Shown: piece after piece, positions 47,196 through 60,002 of the stretch | How positions within the stretch are numbered: the first letter of the stretch is position 1 | Layout of the letters: the number at the start of each line of letters is the position of its first letter | Source: Zonotrichia leucophrys gambelii | Lineage: Eukaryota; Chordata; Aves; Passeriformes; Passerellidae | Reading direction: 5' to 3' | NCBI RefSeq assembly: GCF_028769735.1 | Contig: NC_088172.1 | Coordinates: 95,589,235-95,653,234 of the forward strand | DNA length: 64,000 nucleotides | Position numbers and translations under genes: made by a program | Notes under the pieces: model-generated | The model's database searches: none | The model's input: the letters and a program-made list of their open reading frames with translations, nothing else | Told to the model about the DNA's origin: nothing

Positions 47196-50100
47196 ACTGA
47201 TGCTTTTCTATTTTGCTGTCATGTCAAGCCTGAGTCCTTGGCAATGTGCAGCTTCTAAATGATGTGTTAAATTTAAAACACTGCCTAAATTTAAACCAGA
47301 ATGATGGTAAACAATCTCCAAGACAAATGCAAGCCCCCATTAGTTGAATTTTTAATTGAATTCTACAGAATGGATTTTGATACGTCTGAATGTTGTCAAT
47401 GATCAAAAAATTGAGGAGGCACTGCTTAAAGCTGCAACAGCAGATACCACCTGTGGCAACTTGTGTTTTAATTGACAAAGGTTTAGCATTTACAGAAAGA
47501 AAGAACACTGAGATATCCTACTGTCCTCTGATACTGTAGAAGTTCTCCAGGAAACATTTCTTGCTCTGATTTTGAATGCCTGTGTCAAAATACAATCATC
47601 CAAATGCAAATGACATTGCAATAGCTGGATTTCAATGACATTTCTGACAGGTAAAACAGGGTAAAAATGTGTATCCATATATTCATTCATTACTCTTTCT
47701 CAGAATATTCTCCAACATCAAGCAGCCCTTGGTAAAGAACTTCCTGAATAAATGGTTGTTTTTTTATAACTATGTAAAGGTGGTTTTACAAATATCTATA
47801 TGAATATGAAGACACATAAAATGTAAAGTGAGATTTAAAGCTTGCACTATTTCTAGTTTTATAAACACTTTGAGGTTACAGCTGTGTGCATCTAAATCTG
47901 AGACAACATCTTTAATGGTCTAATTAATGACAGAGCAGAGTGGGACAATTACAAAAATAGAACACTGATTTAGGCAGAGTCACAGCCTCTTTGCCAGGTT
48001 TTCTATCAAATGTAGTTTTTTCCCCCTTTTTCAGTGAAACAGAACCAAACCTCAACCCAAGAGGTTCTACTGAGGCAGGTGCCTGCACAATTATACCACC
48101 TGCCCCATAATTTCTCTGAAGTGTGTATCACCTGGGAAGCTCTTTCAAAATGTTTTCAATTTTTATATTGTTATTTGCCCTAATGGGATGTAAAGCATTT
48201 TCCAAATTACCCTACTGGCTGGTTTGGTTTTTTTCCACAGAAACACAGTTAGCTTTGGAGATGTAAAATAGTTCTTTTGGCAGCAGGTAACAGGAGTTGA
48301 ACAAGAAGAGCTGTGTCCATTCTAGAATTAAAAAAAAAAAAAAAAAGAAGAAGCCCTAAGATGCAAATTTGGCCAAGGTATTTGGACTAAGGTACAACTA
48401 ATAAGCAAAATGATTTGAATTTCTTGAGGACCAAGCACTTATTTACAAATACCTTCCAGACATGCTTCTGCAGAAAAGACTAACTGGCTTTCTTGCCAGC
48501 CAATTTTTAGTGCAGAAGAAGATATTAAAGTCATCCTTGGACCATCTTTACTGGCTTAAAATTCAAAAAATAAATGAAGTTTGACTTGTCTTAGATTAAA
48601 AAAAAATCAACCAAAGTATACTTTGAAATTAATTATTCAACCTAGAATTTGTAAAGGAAAATTTGTATATATCAGAAATGCATATTTATTTTTCTGTTTT
48701 TTCTTGACATCAGGTAAGACTGTTTGAGAATTGTTGATTACAGTAAAAAAATGTGGAATCTAGACTAGACTGATGGACTACTTCATTGAAAACATACTAG
48801 GAGAGAAAAAAATGTAATTCTATAGACTTTAAACTGGTCAAGGGATACTTTTAGGGCTTTTATCTAAAGTTAAAATGCGTGAAGTTCCACAGCTGAATCT
48901 AAAATTCCTGTGAGGACTCAGAATAAAAAATTATTCTGAAGTCACTAGAGTTTCTTAATCCATCAACTACTTATGTTGTAATGTATAATATATAATATTA
49001 TATACAGATTATATTATACAGAAGTATATAATATCACCAACATTAAATATTCTGATTAAACTATTTAAATCTATTTAATTTAAAAATTGTTTGGGATACT
49101 TTTTTCTACATTGCTATCTTTTGAGGAAAAATTGGTGCAAAATCATTTGGAAATCAGCATTTTTGGCAGAATAGAAAGGTGTATATTTGTTGTGATGTGT
49201 TGCATATCTTTCTGCTGACAAACTGTGGCTTGATGGAGGATCTAAACGATGCAGGTGGGATTTCTTTAAAGCAGAGTTAGGTTTCCACCCCTTTCTACTG
49301 AATTTTGACTGCATTCTGGGCACTTGTTCTGCATCTACCTCATCAGTTTCCTGCTCATGCCACGCTTCTGCAGGCAGGAACCAGAAGCACTACAGAGCTT
49401 TTGCCTACCACTGGTTTCCCATGGTGAAAACTCCAGGAGGAAAAGCATGGATCAGTTTGTACATAACAGATTAATTTGCTATGGATTGGTTACTCCTCAT
49501 TTTTCATGTTCCTGTCAGAGAAAGAAAGCTGTTTATGGGGTTGGGCTGGCAAATTTGACTTTGGGGTTCAGTTCCTTTCAAGGTGTTGGGAACACTGTCC
49601 AAAAAAACCCAACCATGCAGGTTTGTACCACTTGAGCGCCCCTGAATACTCTTTGATTGAAGGAAAACTAATACACACATTAAAAAATAAGAATTTTATG
49701 CATAAAAATCTTGGGAATCAATTTCCATATACCGTCCCACTGAGCAATGTGTCATTTACTGAATTCTCATAAAGATACATGCTGAGCTATTTACAGGACG
49801 AACCACAGTAATTAGCTCTATCTGTTGTAATTAGGAGTCAGTCAGTATGTCATCTGAGATAATTATGTTGCAATACAGATAATTTTCCTGAACACTAGAT
49901 ACTGCATGGAATTATTTGTCTACTAGTATGGTGATACCTCTCCAGATAAAAATTTCAATGATTGCTGGGAGAATAAAATGTTACAATGACTGATAAAAAC
50001 TTCATTAAATAGATTTAATTTCAACATTGTTTCTATTATTCATATGATCGCAATAATTCTACCTCGGTTTTATGTTTTTATGGTTTTGTTAAAGAAACAC

Positions 50101-50414
50101 AGTTGTGGTATTTAAGCAATAAGAAGAATGAAAATTCATGTCTTTGTAGAACTTCACTGAAGTCAGCACGAATAGAACAAGCTTGACATTTTTCAATTTT
50201 CTTGTTTCAGATAACAAACTTTGTTTGTTGTAGCATTAGGAAGCATCACCAATGAAAAATCAGTTTGATAATACAAATTGTTTGCATGGCTATGACAGTT
50301 AATAATTTTCATAGGTTCTGATTGAAGAACTAATGAAGATTGTGAATGTAATATGACTTTATTAGATCTCTCATATACTAAAACATCTATTTGCATGAAA
50401 ATCAGATAAATTAT
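47196..50414. other. Unique noncoding sequence
   Basis: Contains A17 at 48330-48346 and an AT-only stretch at 48977-49035 that could fold back on itself. Overlapping frames at 49324-49772 have no domain. No repeat family recognised. Confidence 0.55.
48330..48346. repeat. A17 homopolymer
   Basis: Seventeen consecutive A followed by GAAGAAG. No recognisable retroposed transcript upstream. Confidence 0.8.
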
Positions 50415-50789
50415 TGTAGTGGGTTGAGCCTGACTGGACACCAGACATGCACCAAAGCCTCTCCATCATTCCCCTCCACAGCTGGACAGACAGAAGAAAA
50501 TATAACAAAGAGTTTATGGGCTGAGATAAGGACAGAGAGAGATCACTCATCAGATACCATCACAGCCAAAACAGGCTCAAATTAGAGATATTAATTGAAT
50601 TTATTGCTAACAAAATCAGAGCAAAATAATGAGAAGTAAAAACAGACCTTAAAAACTCCTTTCCCCCCACCCCTTCCTCCTGCCCAGCCCTACCTCCTAC
50701 CCCAGTGGTGCAGGGGGCTGGGATGGGAGTTTTGGTCAGTTCATCATTCCTGGTTTCTCTGCCTGCTCAGGGAGAGATGTCCATCCCTT

Positions 50790-51300
50790 GATCCAGCAAA
50801 AGGTTCTTCCCATGGGAGAGAGTTCTCCAGGAACTTCTCCAATGTGATTCCCACGAGTAGCATTTCTCTGCAAACTGCTGCCATATGATTTCATCCTCAG
50901 GGCAACAATTCTCTGCCAACTGCTGCAATGTGGGTCACTCTTCCACAGGGTACAGCCCTTCAGGGACAGGCTGCTCCAGTGTGGGTCTCCCATGGGGTCC
51001 CAAGTCCTACCAGGAATCCCATTCCAGCGTGAGCTCCTCTCCCCATGGGTCTGCAGGCTCTGTTAGGTGCCTGTTCCACCACAGGCCTCCCACCGGATCA
51101 AAGCCTCCTCCCAGGCATCCACCTGGGGATGGATCCGGAGACCCATCCACTGTGGGTCTCCTCCTTGGGCTCCAAGTGGATATCTGCATTCCCATGGTCC
51201 TTCGTGGGCTGCAGGGGCCCAGCTGCCCCACCATGGTCTGCACCAGGAGCTGCAGAGGAATCTCAGCTCTGGCACCCAAAGCACCTCCTCCCCTGCCTTC
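50790..51300. repeat. Degenerate tandem array inside the ERVL-type LTR
   Basis: Imperfect units of roughly 50-60 bp share the pattern CTGCTCCAGTGTGGGTCTCC followed by a G/C-rich CATGGGG-type spacer. Recognisable members begin near 50875, 50920, 50970 and 51025, with weaker ones further right. The array lies in the U3 portion, upstream of the poly(A) signal in the minus sense, where repeated units often act as enhancers. Confidence 0.6.
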
Positions 51301-51448
51301 TCCACTGACCTGGGTGTCTCCAGAGCTGTTCCTCTTCCAGGTTCTCACCTTGCTTTTCTTTGGCCACAATTACAATTGTACAAAAATACTGTTTTTCTTA
51401 TTAAATCCGTTATTACAGAGGTCTTACCACCATTTCTAATTGTTCCAG

Positions 51449-51845
51449 TGTGACGGTGTTCACAGGGGTTCTTGGAGGAGGGAAGAGATGAGAATGTTGA
51501 CTCCATGTTCAGAAGGCTTGATTTATTGTTTTATGATAAATACATATATATGTTACATTATAACTATACTAAAAATAATAGAAGGAAAGGTTTCCTCAGA
51601 AGGTCAGCTAAGAATAGAATAGCAAAGAATGATAACAAAGGTCTGTGGCTCAGACAGAGAGCGAGAGTCAGCTCTGCTGTGACTGGTCACTAAATCCAAA
51701 CATCCACAGGAGACCAATCACAGATCCACCTGTTGCATTCCACAGCAGCAGATAACCATTATTTACATTTTGTTCCTGAGGCCTCAACTCCTCAGAAGGG
51801 AAAAAATCCTAAGAAAGGATTTTTAGTGAAAAGATGTCTGCGACA
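51449..51845 (-). mobile_element. Solo LTR (ERVK-like, subfamily C) nested in ERVL-type LTR
   Basis: It runs from TGTGACGGTGTTCACAGGG to GATGTCTGCGACA and aligns with the copy at 24859-25248 across its whole length. Shared words include GACTCCATGTTCAGAAGG, CACCTGTTGCATTC, ACAGCAGCAGATAA and TGTTCCTGAGGCC. Flanks TTCCAG (51443-51448) and GTCCAG (51846-51851) are a 6-bp target duplication with one mismatch. AATAAA is on the minus strand (TTTATT at 51522-51527). The host LTR text continues on both sides. Confidence 0.87.
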
Positions 51846-52559
51846 GTCCAGCCTTGTGGGCTTTGACTTAGGCTCAGCCTACTAACAGAGTTAATGCAGA
51901 AATACTTCTGCTTTTATTCATCTAGACTGTCAAGTCCCTGGCTGGTGGTGGCAGCCTTGTTTGGAACATGGCTTATTTTCACTGTGGCTCTCCCTGACTA
52001 CTCTGAATTAGGAGTTCCTGGTTCCACAGCCAATACGCTTTTCCTCCTGCCAGCAGTCAGCACTTTAAATTAAACATTTCTGGTTTGATTTCCAGCTGGT
52101 GAAGACAGACACCTGTGGCAGAATTCAACACTTAAAAATAAGACAATTATTGCAGCAGCAGGGTGTCACAGCCCAGCTGAATTAGATGCCTGTGGCAAAT
52201 ATGAGGCCCTTCTTACAGGGAGATCAAGGAAACTTGAGGTCAAGAAAATGCCAAGGTCTCCAATGAATTCATGAAGAACCCAGCCAAAATTATGTACCTT
52301 TGTGTACTTCTGAATTTTCAATGATGAGATCTGCCACCAAGAAAGAAGGCAGCAATTGGCATCTCTCTTTTTAATAGCCAAGCAATGGCCAATGTATGAT
52401 GGCAAGTAACAGAAGGTTCTGTTTCTGAAGTGGCCTCTGGCTAGGAAAGCATGAGTTTTCATCCCAGCTTCATCCCAGCATGAGCTTCATCCCAAGTATT
52501 AGACAGGCCCAAACAAGAAAGATTTTTTTTTTTTATTTTAAGACAATTATACAGAGAAG

Positions 52560-53660
52560 AGATTGCAATATGAGCTACCTCCCTTTAGTTTTAACCACTC
52601 CTCTTTCACCAATAAGGAGACACTACTGAGAAAAGACCTAAGTGGAAAAAAGAGTTTACTAAGAAACAAAAAGGCAACAACCAAGATAACAGTAATGATA
52701 CAAAGGTGTTGAATCCCATGGACTCCCTGGGAATGAAGAAAATGAGATGTTGGCCTCTGTAGAAGCCAAACACAAGACGGTGGAGAAGCCTTCTACAAAC
52801 TCTGGGGTGGAGAGAAAAGTGATAGGAAAAACAACACAGCAACTGAGCTTCTGGATTACAGGACCCCATCTTCACCTAGAAAACAACAGGGATAAAACTA
52901 GAATAACTATTTTTTTGTCCAAAAACAAGAGTCAATGCTGCTGTGCTGCCTCCTCCATGCCACCTGACAGAGGCTCTCCTCGTGGTGGCGGTCCCATTGG
53001 CAACAGTGGCTGGAACTGGGGCAACAGCTAAAGATCTTGTGTAGAGAAGAGTCTGACATCCCAGCATAGCTGTCCTGAGTGGCAGTAGGAAAAAGGTCCA
53101 AAGAAAATATCTTCCTCTAGTCCAGGAACAGAGTTGCCACGGCAGCAGTGGCCAAAGAGGTGTTATGAAATTCTCCAAAGCGCAAAAGAGAGCCTCTGCC
53201 TCACACTGCCTGGGCTCGAAGAACCTGCTCCAGGCTACTATTTTGGCAGCCCAGAGAGAATCTAAAGAGGAATGCCTCCACTCTGAAACCAGGTGGGAGC
53301 AAAAAGAGGGCTCTGCATAAGTGTTCCCAGTCTCCCAAATGGACTTTGGACCACTCATTGTGAAAAACCCCAGATCTGCTTCCAGACCCTGGGTCTCTAT
53401 GGGACAGTGATGATCTTGAGCAGGTTGGCACAAAGGTGTGGAAAACAATACATATTTTTTATGGGTTATCCAGTACAAAGATTCAAAAGGTTAGAAGAAG
53501 CCAGACAAGAAAATGTATATCTCTCCCTTTTTGGGCAGGGCTTTGAAAAGGAAATATCTCTTCTCACTCCATTGTCTCTATGCATTTTTATCCAGTCTCA
53601 GTATCATTTTAAATGTGCTTCCCCTGTATCCTGGACATTGTGACACTGCTCTATGGTAAG
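52560..53660. other. GC-elevated patch with the window's longest open frame
   Basis: A 200-codon frame on the minus strand (52876-53478) is the longest in the window. The translation is Trp/Leu/Ser/Thr-rich with several Cys. It has no domain, signal peptide or transmembrane pattern I recognise, and no exon-like boundaries. The AT-poor left part (AGAGTTTACTAAGAAACAAA near 52650) has the feel of an avian ERVL LTR with a mutated minus-strand poly(A) signal. No terminal structure was found. Most likely an eroded repeat; coding is not supported. Confidence 0.3.
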
Positions 53661-54327
53661 AAAAGTTCAGATCCAAAACTAATATGCTTTGGATACTGAA
53701 GACTTCTCCATAAGTCTATTGTGAAATAGGGTGAGAAACTTTCTGTGTTTCGTCAGTCATGGCTTGAGAAAAATATTATTATTCTCTGAATCTTATGGGA
53801 AATTTGCATTTAGGTGTGTCTCTGCACAAGATTGAACTGCCACCAAGCTTAAAACCAGTCAAACTTGAAAAATTCTCTGCGACAGAGCCAAGCTCTAATA
53901 AACAATCTTTATGTTGATGTACTCAGCCAGGAGTAGTAGAGCATGAAAGGGGATGTTGAGCACCCAGCAGAAAGGTAATACTGCCTCTAAGTAGAATTAT
54001 TTCTGTAGCAGGAAAAAGTTTTAAAAAATCTATTCCATTAACAAAATGGCACATGCACTGGAGAATTTTATCTGTGTCTTCTAGAACAGGATTTTTGCAA
54101 TGTGATATTAATGGACACAGAGGCATATATCTCTTAGGCCTGCTTTTAGCTTTTAGATGCACTTTTGTAAAAAAAGTCGAGAAACAAATTAGTTTTTAAA
54201 CTACATACAATAGGCTATAAATCACATAGTATGCTTATTGCACTGTTTAGCTGACCAGCTTTGTGGATAAGCTGCTCTCAGTTTGGCCTAAAATAAAAAC
54301 TGATAAATATTTTGGTTTAAAAAAAGT

Positions 54328-54346
54328 AAAAAAAAAAAAAAAAAAA
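54328..54346. repeat. A19 homopolymer
   Basis: Nineteen consecutive A, preceded by a shorter A run at 54319-54325. No retroposed transcript is recognised upstream. Confidence 0.8.
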
Positions 54347-57300
54347 GGTGGGGAGATTATATGTAATTTATTCAGCTGTATCCTGTCACCCTGACAGGAA
54401 TGTATTTTATGTTAGCCTTGAATTTTCCTCTATTGAACCCAGTGAGAATTTCCAGTAAAATCACAGCCTACTAGAGAGCAGAGTAACATTTATCACATCC
54501 CCTGTGCTTAAGTGGCCTTTGAGGAAATTTACTGACCTTGTCTGGATTTCTTTTGGGTTCAATTTGTGGCAAAATAAACTCAAATTTCTTTAGGATCCTC
54601 ATGAAGAGCTGCATCTCATACCGTTACTGTTTTCTTTCCATCACCTTCGAATGTGGTGCTTGATACTGATTAATTGCCTCTCTTTTCTTTTTGCCAGGTG
54701 CATTTGCCAGGTCTCATCACTGATAAGAGATGCCTCTATCTGTGTTTTTATAAGTTTTTGTGATACTGAGTTAACTGTTTCTGCCCTAAACCACTCATAG
54801 TTTAAATCTTAACTCAGAATTTAACAGAGCTTGTGCTGCACACATGACTGAGGGCTGGGTCATAAAGGCTCATTTAGGTCATTCCCTTCCACAGAATATC
54901 ACTTTTCACCTCACAGGAGTAGGAATAATTTAGTAAGAAAAAAAATGTTGTATTGATGCAAGCAGTGTATGGATCAAACTTATAAAATGCAGTGAAATTG
55001 TAGCTGCATTGGCATGATTCCAATCCTCATATATTCACACCACAAACATTTACAGAACATGCATGGTATTTTTGCTTCCACCTGTTTCCATCAGTGTTAT
55101 ACTACTCAGAGTGGGTCTGAAATTGATTCCTGGCAACCTACAGTGTTTCTGGGGAAGAAAAAAATCCAAATATTTATTAAATATGTACTATTTCTTTTCA
55201 ATTACTGAATAGTGATCATTAATCTGAATCTACAAACTATGCATAAAATTGAAAATTAATCTTCAGATATATTATCATAATGTCAAGATTCCTTTTAGCA
55301 CAGAAACATGAACTGGATAATGATGTACCTTTATTAAAAAAATAATGAATCTGAGATAGAGATTGTAATAGACACAGAGGGAAAATAATCTGCATTCTCC
55401 AAATCCTATCTGTAACATGTCCTGATGGGATTTTTCCCTCCTATTTTCTCATTTTCTTTGCTTAAATTAATGCAATGCACTATATTATTGAAAACAATCA
55501 TTGTAAAAGATGGTAATTTTTTCCTCACCTAGTGTGGTTTCATTTACTGTGTCACTGGCACCAATTTATCTATTAATGACTCTCAATCTGTTGACCTTGA
55601 TGAAGTTATTGATTGGCAAAGTTATTTTCAGGTGTCTAATTTTGTGGCACTAACAGACTGGAACTTGGTAAACCTGTTTTTTCCTTTCCTTTTGTGAAAC
55701 GTTAGGTAGTTTAAAAAGAAAAGTTCAGATCCCCCAAATAATTATATTTCATACATATTCTGTCCTGAAAAGTGGAATTAGAAATACCCTGTCTATCCTT
55801 TTAACAGCTTCTAGGCAAATCTACCCCATTTACAGAGAAGGAGGTCTCGGTTATTATTTGTGAATGTGATGCCTGGAAATTGGCCTGCAGTCTGAATCCA
55901 GGCTCAGGAACGGAAGACATGTTGCCATGGAAGCTTAAAACAGCATCTCAGTCCTTTGATATCCACCCCTCCAAACTTCTGCAAGACTTGAATGCCCAAT
56001 TCATTTTGATTATTTGGAAACCACCAGGATGTAATAATTAAACTAATGATATGAATGGTTTGGGTACTAATGCAACTTTCTCCCAGAGATCCTTTGTCTA
56101 TCAGTGCTAACAGAACTTGTATTTGTTATGTTTGGTTAGGTCAGCTGGGCCACGATTAAAATAATTATTTACAAATATGTCATCTGTTGAACAGGCCATT
56201 TGGTTCTATTGGGGTTTAGATTTTGTTTGGGTTTTTATTGGGGAGAGTGTGTTGTTGGCCTCTTGCTCGTTTTTCGTCATTTTATTTTGTTGTTTTCTTC
56301 TTTTCTTTTCTTTGTTAAGAGGCTCCTATCACTGGAATTATTAATTGAAAAAGTGCTAGAGGTGGCTCTGTGGAATTTCCCCTGAGTGAGGAATCAAGAT
56401 AAATTTATCAAGCTTTGTGAGAACAGAATTTGGGGATAGTGGCTGCTTCAAATATGAGTTACTCTCTTGTTTCTTCTGGGAGAATGGGGAGAGCTTTTGA
56501 AATCCTACCTGATAAAACCCACAATTGTTATTATATTATCTCAAACAATGAATGTATTTTCTGAGAAGATAACAGAGTGTCATCACTGTCTCACTTGTGG
56601 TTCCAGAATATACCCCTGTGTATCCCCAAGACTTATTTTAAACATTTTTTTCCCTTTCTACGTTTTTATTCAGTGGATTGAGGCTACAAAAAATTAAGAA
56701 TGGAATTTACCCCATTCTGATGTTGAAAAAAAACAGACACCTCTTCTCTTTTTACATCTCTTTCCAACTGTGTGTGTGTTTCTGTTCACATAGAATAAAT
56801 TGTTTAAACTCTGTAGATGCTCTGGGAACAGTTGGATGCAGGGAGAAGACGATGGAGGGGATGGAGATATTTGTATTGCATGCCAGGAAATGTCAGCTTT
56901 TCTGCAGAAAATGGAAATATGGGAGGAGTGTAGAATATCCCATCCCAGCAGTCATTTGTAGCCTTACATAAATTTTATGGTTAGATTTGTTGAAAATTCA
57001 TCAGTAAGTAAATACCAAAAATTACTGCTTTAGCCAATCCACTACAAAGATTCAGAAATATCAAACTTTTGGAAGATATGTCAGGGATCGAGTATTCAAA
57101 GTTCAAATACAAATTCAAATGCAGCATATACTGGGAGCCCCATGTGGTTCTGTCAAGAGGGGATTTGGGATTTTTTGGCCTGTAAAGAGAGTTATGATAT
57201 TAGTTGCCTGAATGAATGCCAATGTGAGGCTTAGGTATACTATTTCTTAACAATTAATCTGCACAGTTCATGACTGAAAATTTGGAGATCTGATTTTGGT

Positions 57301-58983
57301 TTTTTCCTCAAAAGCTGAAGAATTCCAGCAAGTCTAGAAAGAATATTTTCTTGCTCTAGAAATATTGTCATTTTCTCTCAAAAGTGAAATTACCTGCTAT
57401 TACCTCCTAATTACTCTCATTAGGAGTTAGGTGTCTCTGGAAGTTATTCAAATGTATTCCTCATCTACAACCAGGAACTTAAAGTATAAAACCAGACCTT
57501 GCAACTGCTTTCTTTCAAGAGTCTGAATCAAAAGTCTGGGCACCAAAATTTGCATTTGATCTCCGCAAATCAGAATTACATCTGTCTCCAACCTTTGCTG
57601 GTTGCCAGCAGGGTAACTTACTTGAGGTCTGACAGGGTAAAATTTGAATTAGGTCAGCTTCTGAACTTCTTGATGTCTCTCCACTGCAGTTTGTCATTCC
57701 AGCATAGTTCTGATATCCCCTGAGGAATGTCAAAATCCAGTGGACCTTAGACAGAGACAGTCATGAGCCCATATATAACACTTTTCTCAACATAGTTTTT
57801 AAGTTCTGAATAAGAATTCCAACCCAACAGTTTCTGACCAGAAAAAATTGAAAACATTAGAAGGAATTGACATATTGGGTTTTGTTTAAATCAAAGATTT
57901 TTTTAAGAAAAATAAAATTGTAGAAAATTCTTCTCTCCAACAGGATTAACAAATATGACAAATATAAGAAAGTTGAAGCTTTTATAGGAACAGAAATCAA
58001 GCAGCAGAATGAGAAACATACAATGTGGTGAAAGAATAAAGAAATAAACTCCTAAACTACATTTGAAGTACTTATATTTGTAACAGATAATTCCCAGCTG
58101 TACTGCAGGTTATATGACTGAACAACTTTAATTTTGACTGCTGATCTGTGCAGTGGCATGTTCAGTTTTATACCACAATCAGGTAATCCTAACTCAGATG
58201 CACTAGCATGAACAATGGCATATAAAGCCTGTTAATATATCAATTATTATAGTGCCTCAGACTGTGAAACTTTACACAGTGTTAATTATCACCATGTTAA
58301 TGAGTGGTGTAATGATAAATACAGAGTGGGTAATTTCATTTGTTCAGTACATTTGAGGAGCTAGGTATTCATTATAGTGTTAAAATTAGGAGTGAATAAC
58401 CTCAATTCTCCCACAGTTTTTAACATTCACACTATTAATGTTAGCACTGCACTGCACTGTGGATGCAAACAAGCTGCTCATTAACAGAAATTAGCTGTGT
58501 CTCTGTTCCATTTTGTCTTAAGGTGTCTGAGAATACTGCCATGTTTTCTGCCATTTCTGTATGGAGGAAGAAATTTTTCATTGCCTAAATATTTGAGAAA
58601 AACACTCAGAGTAGCACCTTCAAAGTTTCTTGACCCCCTTCCATCTTTGATGCCATATCTACAATAACTTACAAACCATCACACCTAGGAAAAAATAGCA
58701 ACCTGACTCTAGAAATGCTTTATATTCAGTGCTCTAATTATTGCTTTCATACCCTAGATCCAGTTTACAAAGTCAGCTCCAGCAGATTACAGGCAGTAGA
58801 GCTTCAGTAATAAGAAGGTAAAGCAACATTTCATGGCAACCCATAGATCTGACTTCATATTTGTACACTGACTGTGCTTGGTATTTAGCAAGGCCAGACC
58901 AAGAAAATAAAGGCTAGAACTGCTGGGGTTGGGAGATGAGAGCCCATTGGGAATGAGCACCTCGGGTGCTTATGAGGAAGCTC

Positions 58984-59004
58984 ATGAGGAATGAGATTCC
59001 TCAT
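58984..59004. repeat. Short hairpin, 9-bp arms, 3-base loop
   Basis: ATGAGGAAT (58984-58992) and ATTCCTCAT (58996-59004) are exact reverse complements around GAG. A third copy of the word TATGAGGAA lies just upstream at 58971-58979. Small enough to be incidental. Confidence 0.65.
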
Positions 59005-60002
59005 AAAGGAAGGGATAATCTGGGAAACATTTGTTCTTTAAAAAGAAAGTGAGCTGGTTGCTTAGCCCTTGCCCAGTTTCTCTGTTCCATCTTGAGTTTC
59101 CTTGTTTTCTCAAATTGTTTATTTGCTATGCTTTGTACCTTATTTCACAGCCAGTTTTGTATGTGTATTCTATGTTTACTACATATCTAATTTTGGTGAC
59201 TGAATGCAAAAATAAATGCAAGGATGAACACGATTCATAAGCTTCTCCTCAGAAAAGACTTTTTCAGCATTTCAGCTGCTTCCTCTCAATACAAAATTTT
59301 ATTGTTTTTTATTATACATTTTATAAACTCTCATGTTTTTCCACATTGGCTTACATATCAGTATTCCACTCTGGGGAGCCTTTTGTGGAACTTTTTATGA
59401 ATAAAACTAACTTAGCTGTTGTGTCTACTTGTACATATAACTCTGATTTGCTTATTATTAGTAGGCAGACTCCAGCCCTTTGTGTATTTTGTTGCTTAAT
59501 TTTGTTTCACACCCGAGACATTTTGAGAGTCTTTAAACCACGACTGTTCTGCATGATCCCTTCCCAGGATGACTTATTACAATGAAACTTCTCAGTCATA
59601 ACCAGCACCTTAGAAGGCAGATTTTGCTATCATTTCACTGCAGCCTTTTAAATGATTATGCAACCGATAATTGGTTAGTGTCAACAGGTCATGTCCCTAA
59701 ATAGATTTCAGTTTATAACATATAAAATCAAACACCATGTTTCATTTGTTTTTCTGCCTGATTTATGTTCCCCATGCAGCTTGAATATGTGCACCTGGAT
59801 GGTGGTGCTTAAACCTGTTCTTGACAGCAATTGAAATATTTTATATATCTGACTTTTAAGGACTTAATTGAGAATACTTCAGCATTACTTTAAGAATGAG
59901 AAAAAAAGGAACTCTAGGAATGTCAGGGCCAATGATTACAACTTTTGTGTTTAAATGGCCTGAGATTAATATGAACTTCCAGTAGCAGGAGGAAAATCCA
60001 GT

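Larger units (their letters stand above)
50415..51887 (-). mobile_element. ERVL-type LTR, about 1.07 kb, with a nested LTR
   Basis: It begins TGTAGTGGGTTGAGCC and ends GGCTCAGCCTACTAACA, an inverted pair with a few changes. The layout is typical of a large avian ERVL LTR in antisense: CAGCTGGACAGACAG, GAGATAAGGACAGAG, AAAACAGGCTC, TTTATTGCTAAC (AATAAA on the minus strand near 50600) and a C-rich run near 50660. A degenerate tandem array (50790-51300) and ACCTGGGTGTCTCCAGAGCT near 51308 follow. It is broken at 51448 by the LTR at 51449-51845 and resumes for about 40 bp. No target duplication is visible (ATTAT left, GAGTT right). The 184-, 128- and 120-codon frames within it are artefacts of the GC-rich array. 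Confidence 0.82.
51888..60002. other. About 8.1 kb of mostly unique noncoding sequence
   Basis: One GC-elevated patch at 52560-53660 is listed separately. A19 at 54328-54346 and a 9-bp-arm hairpin at 58984-59004 are the only other structures seen. AT-rich passages near 55240-55330 and 58200-58450 are rich in TAAT motifs but cannot be assigned a role from one sequence. Confidence 0.55.

Noticed and set aside
48977..49035. Cruciform or origin-like AT element
   Set aside because: Only TA/AT words with weak fold-back. Such stretches are common in this composition.
50885..51439. 184-codon plus-strand open frame
   Set aside because: Ser/Pro/Gly-rich product of the degenerate tandem array in the ERVL-type LTR, on the antisense strand.
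55921..55934. RFX X-box-like site GTTGCCATGG
   Set aside because: The left half matches but the right half departs from the consensus. A single short match has little weight in 64 kb.
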